Shown: positions 38,807 through 48,091 of the stretch, one piece after another | Layout of the letters: every line of letters starts with the position of its first letter | Numbering within the stretch: the first letter of the stretch is position 1 | Assembly: GCF_024359545.1 (NCBI RefSeq) | Contig: NZ_JAKQZG010000008.1 | Coordinates: forward strand, 180,108-244,107 | Direction of reading: 5' to 3' | Length of the DNA stretch: 64,000 nt | Origin: Jiella marina | GTDB lineage: Bacteria; Pseudomonadota; Alphaproteobacteria; Rhizobiales; Rhizobiaceae | Notes under the pieces: model-generated | The model's database searches: none | What the model saw: only the letters and a program-made list of their open reading frames with translations | Told to the model about the DNA's origin: nothing | Translations under genes and position numbers: made by a program

Positions 38807-41224
38807 ATGGACCGGAAGCCTCTAACATCGCTGCGCAAGGTTCAATGGCTGCTTGCGTCCATTGTTGGCGGATTGATGTTTGCCAGCGTGTACATGTCGT
38901 TTCTCATCATGGAACGACAGAACACGTTGAACGAGCTTTCCGGGTACAACATGTCCTGGGCCCTGAGTCAGGGCGTCTCAGAGTTCATGCGGATAGAGAG
39001 CACGCTTAGCGCGCTCGCCCTTCCCGAAAGCGGAGTCAGTAGGGATGACGCCCGGCTTCGGCTCGACATCATGTTCGGCCGGCTGGACACGCTGGAGAAT
39101 GGCGCGACGCGGGACTTCATTCGCAAGAATGCGCAACGCCGGGCAATTTTCGGCGAGTTGAAAAACTCCCTCGACCGGGTCGAGGACTTCCTCAGTCAGG
39201 GCGATGCCAGTCCGCAAAGCCTGGGAAAAATCCTCGCCACGCTTGCGCCGCTCGGGAGCAAGCTGACTGCTCTTGCCTCCGTCGCCGATCAGGTCGCAGC
39301 GAGCAATGCGGCGAAGTACAAGGATGAACTCCAGGGCTTGCATCTGACCTTCAGCGGAATGGCCGGTGGTCTGATCGTTTGCGGCCTTGTTCTCGTCGCT
39401 CTCCTCCTTCACCACAATCGCCTTTTGGGTCGCACTCATCAGAGATTGCGGGGCCTTGCCGCGGATCTGCAGGGGACCTCGAATGCCCTGCAAGCCCAGA
39501 ACGACCGCTTCGGCGCTGCCCTCGACAATATGTCTCAAGCGCTCTGCACCTTCGACAAGGACGAGCGGCTGGTCGTCTGCAATCACCGCTTCGCCGATCT
39601 GGCCGGGATGTCGGAGGACCTGCGTCCCGGAATGCCGCTGGCACAGCTTCTCGCCCGTTCGGGCAAAGCGCAGCAGCCATCGGCCTTCCAGGAGATCTAC
39701 AGTCACCAGGCCACCTATGTGCATGAACGGCGCAAAGCGGCCTTCGTGGAGGCGGCCGGCCCGGAAAAGTGGATCGCCGTCGCTCACGAACCACTGGCTG
39801 ATGGAGGTTGGCTCGCAACCTATGAGGATGTGAGCGAACGCCGGCGAAGCGAGGCCCAGATCGCCCATATGGCGCACCACGACGCCCTGACGGGTCTGGC
39901 CAACCGGGTCCTCTTCCAGGAAGAGCTCGGTCGCAGGTTCGAAGCCGTTGGCGTTCATGCGGCCAATCTGGTCGTCTGTTGTGTCGATCTGGACGGGTTC
40001 AAGGACGTCAACGATACCCTGGGCCACCAGGTCGGCGACGAACTCCTGACCATGGTCGCCGAAAGGCTGAAGGCCCACATCGGCAGCACCGAGCATGTCG
40101 CTCGGTTGGGCGGCGACGAGTTTGCCGTCTTGTGTACCGGTCCGAGTGATCAGGTGCGAAGCTTCGCCAGACAATTGGTGGCGGAACTGAGCAGGCCCTA
40201 CTTCATGGGTGAACAGGAGATCACGATCGGCGCCAGCATCGGGATCGCCGACTATCCAGGGCTGGCTTCGAGCCCTGACGAGTTGCTGAAATACGCGGAT
40301 CTTGCGCTCTATCAGGCCAAGGGCGAGGGTAAGGGTCGTTTCCGCTTCTTTGAGGAAGAGATGGACGAGCGCCTGCAGTCCCGAAAGGCGCTCGAAACCG
40401 ACCTGCGCAAGGCTCTTCAGCATGGCGAGATGGAGGTCCACTTCCAGCCGCTCCTGGACACGGCGAGCCGCGAAATCTGCGGCTACGAGGCCTTGCTGAG
40501 GTGGACCCATCGTGATCGCGGCCCCGTCTCGCCCGCCGAATTCATCCCCATCGCCGAGGACATCGGGCTGATCGGCACGCTGGGCGAATGGGTGTTGCGC
40601 CAGGCCTGCGCCGAGGCGATGAACTGGCCGGCCCACCTTTCGGTCTCGATCAACCTGTCGCCCGTTCAGTTCCGCAATCCGGCCCTGATCAATACGATCG
40701 TCGGAGCGCTCGCCGCATCGGGTCTGCCGGCCGAGCGCCTGGAACTGGAGATCACCGAGTCGGTTCTTCTGGATCCCGACGAGAGAACCACCGCGACTCT
40801 CCATCAGATCAAGGCGCTGGGCGTGGCGATCGCGATGGACGATTTCGGGACGGGCTATTCCTCGCTCGCCAGCCTGCGGAGCTTTCCGTTCGACAAGATC
40901 AAGATCGACAAGTCCTTCGTCCAGGAACTGGCGGTGCGGCCGGAAGCGCTCGCCGTCGTCCGCCTGATCGTTGGTCTCGGTCGGGATCTCGGCATGGCGA
41001 CGACCGCCGAAGGGGTCGAAACCGAAGAGCAGCTGGCGTGCCTTCGGACCCTGGGCTGCACCCAGGTTCAGGGCTTCCTCTTCGCCCGACCGATGCCGGC
41101 CCGAGACCTGCTTCGGCGCCGCGCTCCCCAACTGACGGAAAGAGCGATCGAATCCGCTGACGCCGGGCTTGAAGGGCCTGAGGAGCAAGCTCTGCTCTTG
41201 CGCCGTCTTGTTGGCGCCGCGTAA
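38807..41224 (+). CDS. PAS-GGDEF-EAL membrane cyclic-di-GMP enzyme
   Basis: An 805-residue protein. TM1 is at about 13-35, a helical periplasmic part at 36-180, TM2 at about 185-203, and a PAS domain at about 230-345 ([20 protein letters not shown]). GGDEF is at about 355-515 ([10 protein letters not shown]) and EAL at about 530-775 ([42 protein letters not shown]). Both catalytic sites look intact. It is the second gene of an operon with the SUOX-like periplasmic protein. Confidence 0.93.
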   Translation: MDRKPLTSLRKVQWLLASIVGGLMFASVYMSFLIMERQNTLNELSGYNMSWALSQGVSEFMRIESTLSALALPESGVSRDDARLRLDIMFGRLDTLENGATRDFIRKNAQRRAIFGELKNSLDRVEDFLSQGDASPQSLGKILATLAPLGSKLTALASVADQVAASNAAKYKDELQGLHLTFSGMAGGLIVCGLVLVALLLHHNRLLGRTHQRLRGLAADLQGTSNALQAQNDRFGAALDNMSQALCTFDKDERLVVCNHRFADLAGMSEDLRPGMPLAQLLARSGKAQQPSAFQEIYSHQATYVHERRKAAFVEAAGPEKWIAVAHEPLADGGWLATYEDVSERRRSEAQIAHMAHHDALTGLANRVLFQEELGRRFEAVGVHAANLVVCCVDLDGFKDVNDTLGHQVGDELLTMVAERLKAHIGSTEHVARLGGDEFAVLCTGPSDQVRSFARQLVAELSRPYFMGEQEITIGASIGIADYPGLASSPDELLKYADLALYQAKGEGKGRFRFFEEEMDERLQSRKALETDLRKALQHGEMEVHFQPLLDTASREICGYEALLRWTHRDRGPVSPAEFIPIAEDIGLIGTLGEWVLRQACAEAMNWPAHLSVSINLSPVQFRNPALINTIVGALAASGLPAERLELEITESVLLDPDERTTATLHQIKALGVAIAMDDFGTGYSSLASLRSFPFDKIKIDKSFVQELAVRPEALAVVRLIVGLGRDLGMATTAEGVETEEQLACLRTLGCTQVQGFLFARPMPARDLLRRRAPQLTERAIESADAGLEGPEEQALLLRRLVGAA

Positions 41225-41308
41225 GTACGCGCATGACCGACGTCTGAAGCTTTGCGACGATGCCCGTATCGCATGTGCGCGGGCCGCTGCCGGCGCAAGG
41301 GAAAGTGA

Positions 41309-41659
41309 TCAGCCGTGTGCCGTGCGGGCGAGCGTGACGCCCCGGCGCCGCGGTGTCTCGAGTTCCCGGTCTTCGAAGATGCCGTATTCCGTTGCCTGCT
41401 GATAGAGCATGTCGCCCTTCACGCCGGCGAGAAGGCGCAGATCCTTCAATTCGCAGAGAAGCGTGATACGGAAGGCCAGCGCACGCAAGTGCACGCGATT
41501 GTAGCAGAAGAAGGCGAGACGGGCGCGATCGTAGCCCGGGATCTCCTTGATCAGCGCCTCGCGCAGGGTCTCTTCCGACCGCAGAAGCCGTGCCAGGAGG
41601 TCAAGTGGCACCGGACAGGTCGTCTCATTGGGAATGCTGTCTCGGTTCGCCGCAACCAT
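41309..41659 (-). CDS. Conserved hypothetical protein
   Basis: A 116-residue protein, not recognised. It is mainly helical and leucine- and arginine-rich: PLDLLARLLRSEETLREALIKE, RITLLCELKDLRLLAG, then a more basic tail (ELETPRRRGVTLARTAHG). No signal peptide or membrane helix. It is a single gene on the minus strand between the second GGDEF-EAL gene and ubiG. Confidence 0.6.
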   Translation of the reverse strand: MVAANRDSIPNETTCPVPLDLLARLLRSEETLREALIKEIPGYDRARLAFFCYNRVHLRALAFRITLLCELKDLRLLAGVKGDMLYQQATEYGIFEDRELETPRRRGVTLARTAHG

Positions 41660-41792
41660 TGAAATCCTCGCTTTCCGGGTCCTGCCCTATCGCACACTCA
41701 CACCCATTTCCGCCGACGTGAGCAGACTAGCCGAGCCGGCTTGCGCTGGGCTTGATCACGGGCGAGTGAAGAGGGGAGCATTCGACCGGAGC

Positions 41793-42545
41793 TCAATATT
41801 CCGGTCGGCGCGCGAGCATCATGTAGTTCACGTCCCGATCGCGCGAGAGACGCCATTCGTCGGCGAGCGGGTGGTAGACGACGCCGGTCTCGTCGAGCAT
41901 GGCGAGGCCGGCGCGCTTGAGCGGCGCCTCGATCTCGCCCGGCCGGACCAGCTTGGAATACTGATGGGTCCCCTTGGGCAGCCAGCCAAGCACGTATTCG
42001 GCGCCGACAATGGCGAAGCTCAGGGCCTTGAAGGTGCGGTTGATCGTGGCGACGAAGAGAAGCCCGCCCGGCTTCACCATCTCGGCGCAGGAGGTGAGGA
42101 ACAGGTCGACATCGGCGACATGCTCGACGATCTCGAGCGCCAGAACCACGTCGAAACGTTCGCCGCCGGCGGCGATGTCCTCCGCCGTGGTGGCGCGATA
42201 GTCGATTTCGAGCTCCGACTCGGCGGCATGCAGCTTGGCCACCTCGATATTGGTCTCGGACGCGTCGGCCCCCACGACATTCGCACCGAGGCGGGCGAGC
42301 GGTTCGGCGATCAGCCCGCCGCCACAACCGATGTCGAGGATCGACAGACCGGCCAAGGGCTTCGGCTGCATCGTGTCGCGGCCGAAATTCGTCGCGATCT
42401 CGCTGCGGATATAGTCGAGCCGGACGGGGTTGAACTTGTGCAGCGGCTTGAACTTGCCGGCCGGGTTCCACCATTCCGTCGCGAGGCGCGAAAAGCGCTC
42501 GATCTCGCCGTCGTCAATCGTCGTGTTGCCTTGCGGATGGGTCAT
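41793..42545 (-). CDS. ubiG: Ubiquinone 3-O-methyltransferase
   Basis: A 250-residue methyltransferase. [19 protein letters not shown] and [10 protein letters not shown] are UbiG hallmarks; the SAM motif is [19 protein letters not shown]. It performs both O-methylations of ubiquinone synthesis. The ATG at 42545 fits the family; another ATG six codons up is possible. In rhizobia ubiG is usually divergent and directly next to lysC; here about 4 kb separate them. Confidence 0.93.
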   Translation of the reverse strand: MTHPQGNTTIDDGEIERFSRLATEWWNPAGKFKPLHKFNPVRLDYIRSEIATNFGRDTMQPKPLAGLSILDIGCGGGLIAEPLARLGANVVGADASETNIEVAKLHAAESELEIDYRATTAEDIAAGGERFDVVLALEIVEHVADVDLFLTSCAEMVKPGGLLFVATINRTFKALSFAIVGAEYVLGWLPKGTHQYSKLVRPGEIEAPLKRAGLAMLDETGVVYHPLADEWRLSRDRDVNYMMLARRPEY

Positions 42546-42845
42546 CGCGGTCCATGTCTTCATCTGGGAATAAGTCTTGGGCGATCTCGCGCGGGATGTT
42601 TGCCGCGCGGCCGCAAAGTCAAGCGCGGCCGGGCGTCGCGCATCTCGGAGTGCGCCGCGTCGGGAGGGTGATCGGGCCGCTTCGACAGCCAGCCAAGTAT
42701 AAAGTCCGCAAGACGGGGGAACGGGCGCGCACGTTGCTTGCTTGTAAACGGCGTTCCAGGACTCTCCTGCTCCACTCTTTTCGGGCTGCTCGTGTCTTCT
42801 CAAGTTTTCGACAGCGTCCGCTCTCTCCCGCTTAGTGGACGGGCG

Positions 42846-43943
42846 GTGTCAACACCCTTTGGCCGCAGCCAGCTCCTGCCCGTCGTTGCGATTCCGGTGA
42901 GAAACGAAGCGGAGCGCATCGCTGAATTGCTCCGCGCGCTCGGCCGCCAGAGGTATCTCGCGGGGGCCGATCGTGCGCTCCCCGTCGTACTCGTCTTCAA
43001 CAATTGCACCGATCGTTCCGCCGAGGTCGCTGCGGCTGCGGCGGCGGACCAGCCCGGATTGTCGCTTCATGCGGTGGTGGTCGAGTTTCCGGCTCATCGC
43101 GCGCATGTCGGTTCGGCGCGTCGTCTCAGCCTTCAGGTCGCGCGCGCCTTGCTGCCGGCTTCCGGACAGGGCGTCATGATGATCACCGACGCCGATGCCC
43201 GGCCGGACGAGCACTGGGTTGGGGCCAATCTGGCGGCGATCGAGGCCGGTGCGGACGTCGTCGGCGGGGCGATTTTCGGGGACGATGCGGAAGAAGCGCT
43301 GCTCGGACCACGCTTCGTCGCACGGGCTGGCGACCATGAACGCTATGCCCGCCTCTGCGATCGCCTGACGGCCTTGATCGATCCGATCGTTCATGATCCG
43401 TGGCCCCATCATCGTCATCACACGGGCGCCAGTCTCGCCTTTCGCGCCGTCGCCTACGATCGTGTCGGCGGCATGGAGGCTTTGCCGACGCGCGAGGATA
43501 TCGCTTTCGTGTCGAAGCTGCGCGCGGCGGGCTTTCGCTTGCGCCATGATCCGGACGTCAAGGTGACGGTTTCGGCGCGGACGGCTGGGCGGGCCCTCGG
43601 CGGTATGGCCGATTGCCTGAAACAATGGGTCGATATGGCCAATGCGGATCTGCCGCATCTCGTCGAGTCGCCGAAGCTCGTTATCGCTCGCGCGCGGCTG
43701 CGGTCCTGGCTGCGAAGTGCGAATTTCGCAGGGATGGCGGACGGGCAAGCCTTGGCAAGTCTTCTCGGCCTTCCGGCGGCCGAATGGTGCCGACGCAGGC
43801 AGGATGGCAGTTTCCGCCACTGGCTGATCGAGCGCTACGCTCCGGAGGAGCCGGATGCCCCCGCTACCATGCCCGTCGCAGAGGCGATTGGTGAAATGAC
43901 GGCCCATCTCTCGCTCTACGAAGGTCTCGGCCATGCTGCATGA
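42846..43943 (+). CDS. Family 2 (GT-A) glycosyltransferase
   Basis: About 365 residues from a GTG at 42846; a GTG at 42792 and an ATG at 42738 are alternatives. The fold starts at once with [17 protein letters not shown]. The metal-binding [13 protein letters not shown] and the acceptor-side [18 protein letters not shown] follow, so it is a nucleotide-sugar transferase of the GT2 type. Donor and acceptor are unknown. First gene of a tightly overlapping four-gene cassette (11-base overlap with the next gene). It has no membrane helices. Confidence 0.8.
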   Translation: MSTPFGRSQLLPVVAIPVRNEAERIAELLRALGRQRYLAGADRALPVVLVFNNCTDRSAEVAAAAAADQPGLSLHAVVVEFPAHRAHVGSARRLSLQVARALLPASGQGVMMITDADARPDEHWVGANLAAIEAGADVVGGAIFGDDAEEALLGPRFVARAGDHERYARLCDRLTALIDPIVHDPWPHHRHHTGASLAFRAVAYDRVGGMEALPTREDIAFVSKLRAAGFRLRHDPDVKVTVSARTAGRALGGMADCLKQWVDMANADLPHLVESPKLVIARARLRSWLRSANFAGMADGQALASLLGLPAAEWCRRRQDGSFRHWLIERYAPEEPDAPATMPVAEAIGEMTAHLSLYEGLGHAA

Positions 43944-45027
43944 TCGCATCCGCATGGAACGTTCGGACGAGACATGGTGGCTGGCGAACCTGTCCAGCCA
44001 GGTCGAAACACGGGCAGCTCTCGGAGCCCGTGAGGACTTCCCCCAGGCTGCCTTCGATTTTCTGCGCGAGACCGGCGTCTGCGCGGCACCGCCCATCGGA
44101 ACGGGGCAGGGGCTTTCGCTTCTCCGCCTGCTCGCTGCCGTGGGGCGGGGTGATCTCGGGGTCGGACGCCTGTTCGAAGGGCATGTGAACGCGCTCGATC
44201 TCGTCAGGCGCTTCGGGTCCTCCGAAGTCCGGCGAAAGGTGGAGACGGAGGCGGGAGAGGGGGCTCTCTTCGGCGTCTGGAATACCGACGAGCCGGGTGA
44301 TCCTTTGCTGCTGGAGGCCGGCTGGCTGAAAGGGAGGAAGAACTTCGCTTCGGGGGTCGACGGGCTGTCCTATGCGATCGTGACGGTTCCGCTGGCGGCG
44401 GGCCGCCAGATGGTTCTCGCGCCGCTCGACAAGGCCGAGATCGACCGATCCTGGTGGAAGCCCTTGGGGATGAAGTCATCCGGCAGTCATGTAGTCGGCT
44501 TTTCGAACGTCGCTCCCGACGAGCTTGCTCTCCTCGGCAAGCCCGACGACTATATCCGCGAACCCTGGTTCAGCGGCGGTGCCATCCGCTTTGCGGCCGT
44601 TCACGTCGGCGGCATGGAGGCGGTGATGCAGGCGACGGTCGATCATCTGCGCCGGACGGGCCGCGCGGACAATCCCTATCAGCTTCACCGGATCGGGCGC
44701 ATGGGACTTGCCGTGCGGTCCTGCAGGCTCTGGCTCGACCGCGCAGCCGAGGCCTGGGATGCGGCGGAAGCGACGGGCGGTGCGCCCGCCGAAGCGGCCC
44801 CTCTGCGCGCGGTCGCCAACGGCTTTCGCAGCGTCGTCGAGCAATCCGCGATGGCCGTTCTCGAGGAAGCCGAACGGGCAGTGGGAGCGGCCGGCTTCAA
44901 CGCACCCCACCGGCTGGAACGGCTCATCCCCGATCTCAGGACCTATCTCAGGCAGCCCAATCCCGACGGCGCCCTATCGGCTTTTGCGCAGGCCGTGTTG
45001 CAAGGCGATTTCGAGGTCGGCCGATGA
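43933..45027 (+). CDS. Acyl-CoA dehydrogenase-like protein
   Basis: A 364-residue protein with an acyl-CoA-dehydrogenase-like plan: helical N-terminal part (FDFLRETGVCAAPP, GRGDLGVGRLFEGH), central beta region (GALFGVWNTDEPGD, WLKGRKNFASGVDGLSYAIV) and C-terminal helical bundle. The typical FAD and catalytic-Glu motifs are not obvious, and it is shorter than true dehydrogenases. The reaction is therefore uncertain. It overlaps both neighbours of the cassette. Confidence 0.7.
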   Translation: MLHDRIRMERSDETWWLANLSSQVETRAALGAREDFPQAAFDFLRETGVCAAPPIGTGQGLSLLRLLAAVGRGDLGVGRLFEGHVNALDLVRRFGSSEVRRKVETEAGEGALFGVWNTDEPGDPLLLEAGWLKGRKNFASGVDGLSYAIVTVPLAAGRQMVLAPLDKAEIDRSWWKPLGMKSSGSHVVGFSNVAPDELALLGKPDDYIREPWFSGGAIRFAAVHVGGMEAVMQATVDHLRRTGRADNPYQLHRIGRMGLAVRSCRLWLDRAAEAWDAAEATGGAPAEAAPLRAVANGFRSVVEQSAMAVLEEAERAVGAAGFNAPHRLERLIPDLRTYLRQPNPDGALSAFAQAVLQGDFEVGR

Positions 45028-45749
45028 GTCATGCGCCAAAGGCTGTCGATCCCGAAAGCATTGCCGCGAGCCGCATCCTCGTCGTGGCGCCGCATCCTGA
45101 CGACGAAACGTTGGGCTGCGGCGGATTGATGGCGGCGCTCGCAGCGAAGGGGCGGTGGTTTCACACGCTCTTCGTCACCGATGGCGGGGCGTCGCACCGG
45201 GCGTCGCCAAGCTGGCCGCGTGCGCGTCTGGCCGCCCAAAGGCAGGCGGAGGCGACGGAGGCGCTTGCCCGGCTCGGTCTCGCCGACCATCCGCGCACTT
45301 TCCTGGGGTTGCCGGATGCCGGCATGCCGCCGGCTGGGTCGGTTGGCTGGGAGCAATCGATGGCACGTGTGCGGCGCCTGCTCGCCGATTTCCAGCCGGA
45401 TTTGGTGCTGCTGCCCTGGCGCCGCGATCCCCATCGCGACCATCGCGATTCCTGGCTTCTGGTCAGCGCGGCCTGCGAGGCGGAAAGCTTGCGGGTCGAC
45501 TCGCTCGAATATGCGATCTGGCTCGACGAACTCGGGTCGGAGGAAGACCAGCCGCAGCCGGGAGAGATGGCACCGGTCACCTTCGACATCTCCGCCGGCA
45601 TTGCAGCCAAACGGCACGCCATCGCGGCGCATCGATCGCAGACCACCGGGCTGATCGACGACGACCCGGCCGGTTTCCGATTGACCGACGAGACGATTGC
45701 AAGGCTCACCGGGCCAACCGAGAAGTTCCTGCGCCCATGCGGCAGGTGA
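45024..45749 (+). CDS. PIG-L family deacetylase
   Basis: A 241-residue protein. The zinc and catalytic motif VVAPHPDDETLGCGG is at about 20-34, with the second metal site DPHRDHRDSW. PIG-L/LmbE enzymes remove N-acetyl groups from GlcNAc conjugates such as those in GPI, mycothiol and bacillithiol synthesis. With a glycosyltransferase and methyltransferase in the same cassette, an aminosugar conjugate is a reasonable substrate (inference). It starts in an ATGA overlap. Confidence 0.88.
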   Translation: MSHAPKAVDPESIAASRILVVAPHPDDETLGCGGLMAALAAKGRWFHTLFVTDGGASHRASPSWPRARLAAQRQAEATEALARLGLADHPRTFLGLPDAGMPPAGSVGWEQSMARVRRLLADFQPDLVLLPWRRDPHRDHRDSWLLVSAACEAESLRVDSLEYAIWLDELGSEEDQPQPGEMAPVTFDISAGIAAKRHAIAAHRSQTTGLIDDDPAGFRLTDETIARLTGPTEKFLRPCGR

Positions 45750-46345
45750 TCGGTGTCGACGGGTTCGAAGCCCTGTTTCGCGCGGCCCCCGATCCTTGGG
45801 GATACAGGGATTCGCCCTTCGAGCGCCATAAACGCGGCGTGCTCCTGCGCGGATGCGGCGGCAGGATTCACGGCCGCGTCCTGGAACTCGCCTGCGCCAA
45901 TGGCGAGACGACCGCGGCCCTTTCCCGATTGGCCCTTCGGCTCGTCGCGCAGGACGCTTCGCCCACCGCTCTCGCGCTCGCGCGAAAACGGAATGCCGGC
46001 CAAGCACGAATCCGTTTTCGGGACGGCATCCTGCCGGGCGACATGCCGCGTGGGCCGTTTGACATGATCGTCGCCTCGGAGATCCTCTACTATCTCCCGC
46101 CGCGCGACCTCGATCTGTGTCTTGGCGCCATCGAAGCCGCGCTTGCGCCCGGCGGCCGTCTTGTCTGCCTGCATCATGTCGTGGATTTCGACGATGCCGC
46201 GACCCGGCCCGTAGAGGCCGCCTGTCGGGTCGAGCGGCATTTCGCAGGACGCTGGCGGCGCGTCGCCCGTCATCGCGCGGCCCGCTACGTGATGAGTGCT
46301 CACGTCAAGCCGAGCCTTGCACAAGGACGAGCGTCGCGCCGATGA
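45737..46345 (+). CDS. Class I SAM methyltransferase (NodS-like)
   Basis: About 202 residues from the ATG at 45737; a GTG at 45746, in a GTGA overlap with the PIG-L gene, is equally possible. DPWGYRDSPFERHKR and VLELACANGETTAALSRL with FDMIVASEILYYLPPRDL give a NodS-like methyltransferase. NodS N-methylates the deacetylated aminosugar of Nod factors, which fits a deacetylase partner. No nod genes are near. Last gene of the cassette. Confidence 0.8.
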   Translation: MRQVIGVDGFEALFRAAPDPWGYRDSPFERHKRGVLLRGCGGRIHGRVLELACANGETTAALSRLALRLVAQDASPTALALARKRNAGQARIRFRDGILPGDMPRGPFDMIVASEILYYLPPRDLDLCLGAIEAALAPGGRLVCLHHVVDFDDAATRPVEAACRVERHFAGRWRRVARHRAARYVMSAHVKPSLAQGRASRR

Positions 46346-46552
46346 GTTGCCATCCGGACCGCAACCGGCACGGCATACGTCCGGAAGGACGGGCGGTTGG
46401 TGCACCGGCGCCACGGCCGGAGATTGCGCCTTGTCGCCGCATCGGCTAGGGAACGCGCGCCAATGGCAGGCGGTCTCCGCCTTACCACATCCCGAATCGA
46501 CGTCACGACGTGCCGGCAAGGCGCGTGAGCCCGAGTTGAACGACCGTATCCC

Positions 46553-47809
46553 ATGGCCCGTCTCGTCCTGAAATTCGGCGGAACGTCCGTCGGCGACATT
46601 GACCGCATCCGCAATGTCGCCCGGCACGTGAAACGCGAGGTCGATGCCGGCCACGACGTTGCCGTCGTCGTCTCCGCCATGGCCGGCAAGACCAACGAAC
46701 TGGTCGGCTGGTGCCGGAACGCTTCGCCGATCCACGACGCTCGCGAATACGACGCCGTCGTCGCCTCCGGCGAACAGGTGACGGCCGGCCTTCTGGCGAT
46801 CACCCTGCAGGCCATGGGCGTCAACGCCCGCTCCTGGCAGGGCTGGCAGATCCCGATCCGCACCGACGGTTCCCACGGCGCCGCCCGCATCCAGGCGATC
46901 GAGGCCGACGATATCGTCCGCCGCTTCGACGAGGAGAAGCAGGTCGCGGTCGTCGCCGGCTTCCAGGGCATAGCGCCGGACAACCGCATCGCGACGCTCG
47001 GGCGCGGCGGCTCCGACACATCGGCCGTGGCGATGGCGGCGGCGATCGGCGCTGACCGCTGCGACATCTATACCGATGTCGACGGCGTCTACACGACCGA
47101 TCCGCGCATCGAACCCAAGGCGCGGCGCATGTCCAAGATCTCCTTCGAGGAGATGCTGGAAATGGCGTCGCTCGGCGCCAAGGTGCTGCAGGTGCGCTCG
47201 GTGGAACTCGCCATGGTGCACAAGGTGCGCACCTTCGTGCGCTCCTCTTTCGAAGATCCGGATGCCCCCGGCATGGGCGATTTCGAAAATCCGCCGGGCA
47301 CGCTCATTTGCGACGAGGACGAAATCGTGGAACAGCAGGTCGTCACAGGTATCGCCTATTCCCGCGACGAGGCGCAGATTTCCCTGCGCCGGGTAGAGGA
47401 TCGGCCGGGCGTCGCCGGAGCGATCTTCGGGCCGCTCGCCGATGCGGGCGTCAATGTCGACATGATCGTGCAGAACATTTCCGAATCGGGCGATGCCACC
47501 GACATGACCTTCACCGTGCCGTCCGGTGACCTCGGCAAGGCGACGGCGCTCTTGGAAAAGGCCAAGGGCGAGATGCGCTACGACGCGCTCCAGAGCTCGC
47601 AGGGTCTCACCAAGGTCTCGGTGATCGGCATCGGCATGCGCAGCCACACCGGTGTCGCCGCGACGGCCTTCAAGGCGCTGGCGGCCCGCGGCATCAACAT
47701 TCGCGCGATCACCACCTCCGAGATCAAGATCTCGATCCTGATCGACGGCGATTACACCGAGCTCGCCGTGCGCGCGCTCCATTCGGTCTACGGTCTCGAC
47801 AAGGCCTGA
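46553..47809 (+). CDS. lysC: Aspartate kinase
   Basis: A 418-residue protein. The kinase motif is LVLKFGGTSVGDIDRI, with TLGRGGSDTSAVAMAAAI and DVDGVYTTDPRI. Two C-terminal ACT domains (about 265-415) would bind lysine and/or threonine as feedback regulators. It makes aspartyl phosphate, the first step to Lys, Thr and Met. Length is normal. Confidence 0.96.
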   Translation: MARLVLKFGGTSVGDIDRIRNVARHVKREVDAGHDVAVVVSAMAGKTNELVGWCRNASPIHDAREYDAVVASGEQVTAGLLAITLQAMGVNARSWQGWQIPIRTDGSHGAARIQAIEADDIVRRFDEEKQVAVVAGFQGIAPDNRIATLGRGGSDTSAVAMAAAIGADRCDIYTDVDGVYTTDPRIEPKARRMSKISFEEMLEMASLGAKVLQVRSVELAMVHKVRTFVRSSFEDPDAPGMGDFENPPGTLICDEDEIVEQQVVTGIAYSRDEAQISLRRVEDRPGVAGAIFGPLADAGVNVDMIVQNISESGDATDMTFTVPSGDLGKATALLEKAKGEMRYDALQSSQGLTKVSVIGIGMRSHTGVAATAFKALAARGINIRAITTSEIKISILIDGDYTELAVRALHSVYGLDKA

Positions 47810-48091
47810 TTTCGGGCGCGGCACACCAGCATGCACCGGGCGAAAATGTCGTCCGTTCGATCAAGGGTCTGGCAGCCAGACCCGGCCGGCTGGCGGGCGC
47901 TCGGCCGATCGGCAGGAAACTTGCTTGGCTCTTCCGGCAAGACATGAAACGGCGCAGTCGACACGAGGTCTGTCGATCAACCGCAAGTCGAAATCGCATG
48001 CCCGGCCAGGGATATGGGTTGGGTCTCATGCGATTTTTGTGATCAAATGGTGATGGGGCTCGACGCGATCGGGGCTTTCGGCGGAAGACGG

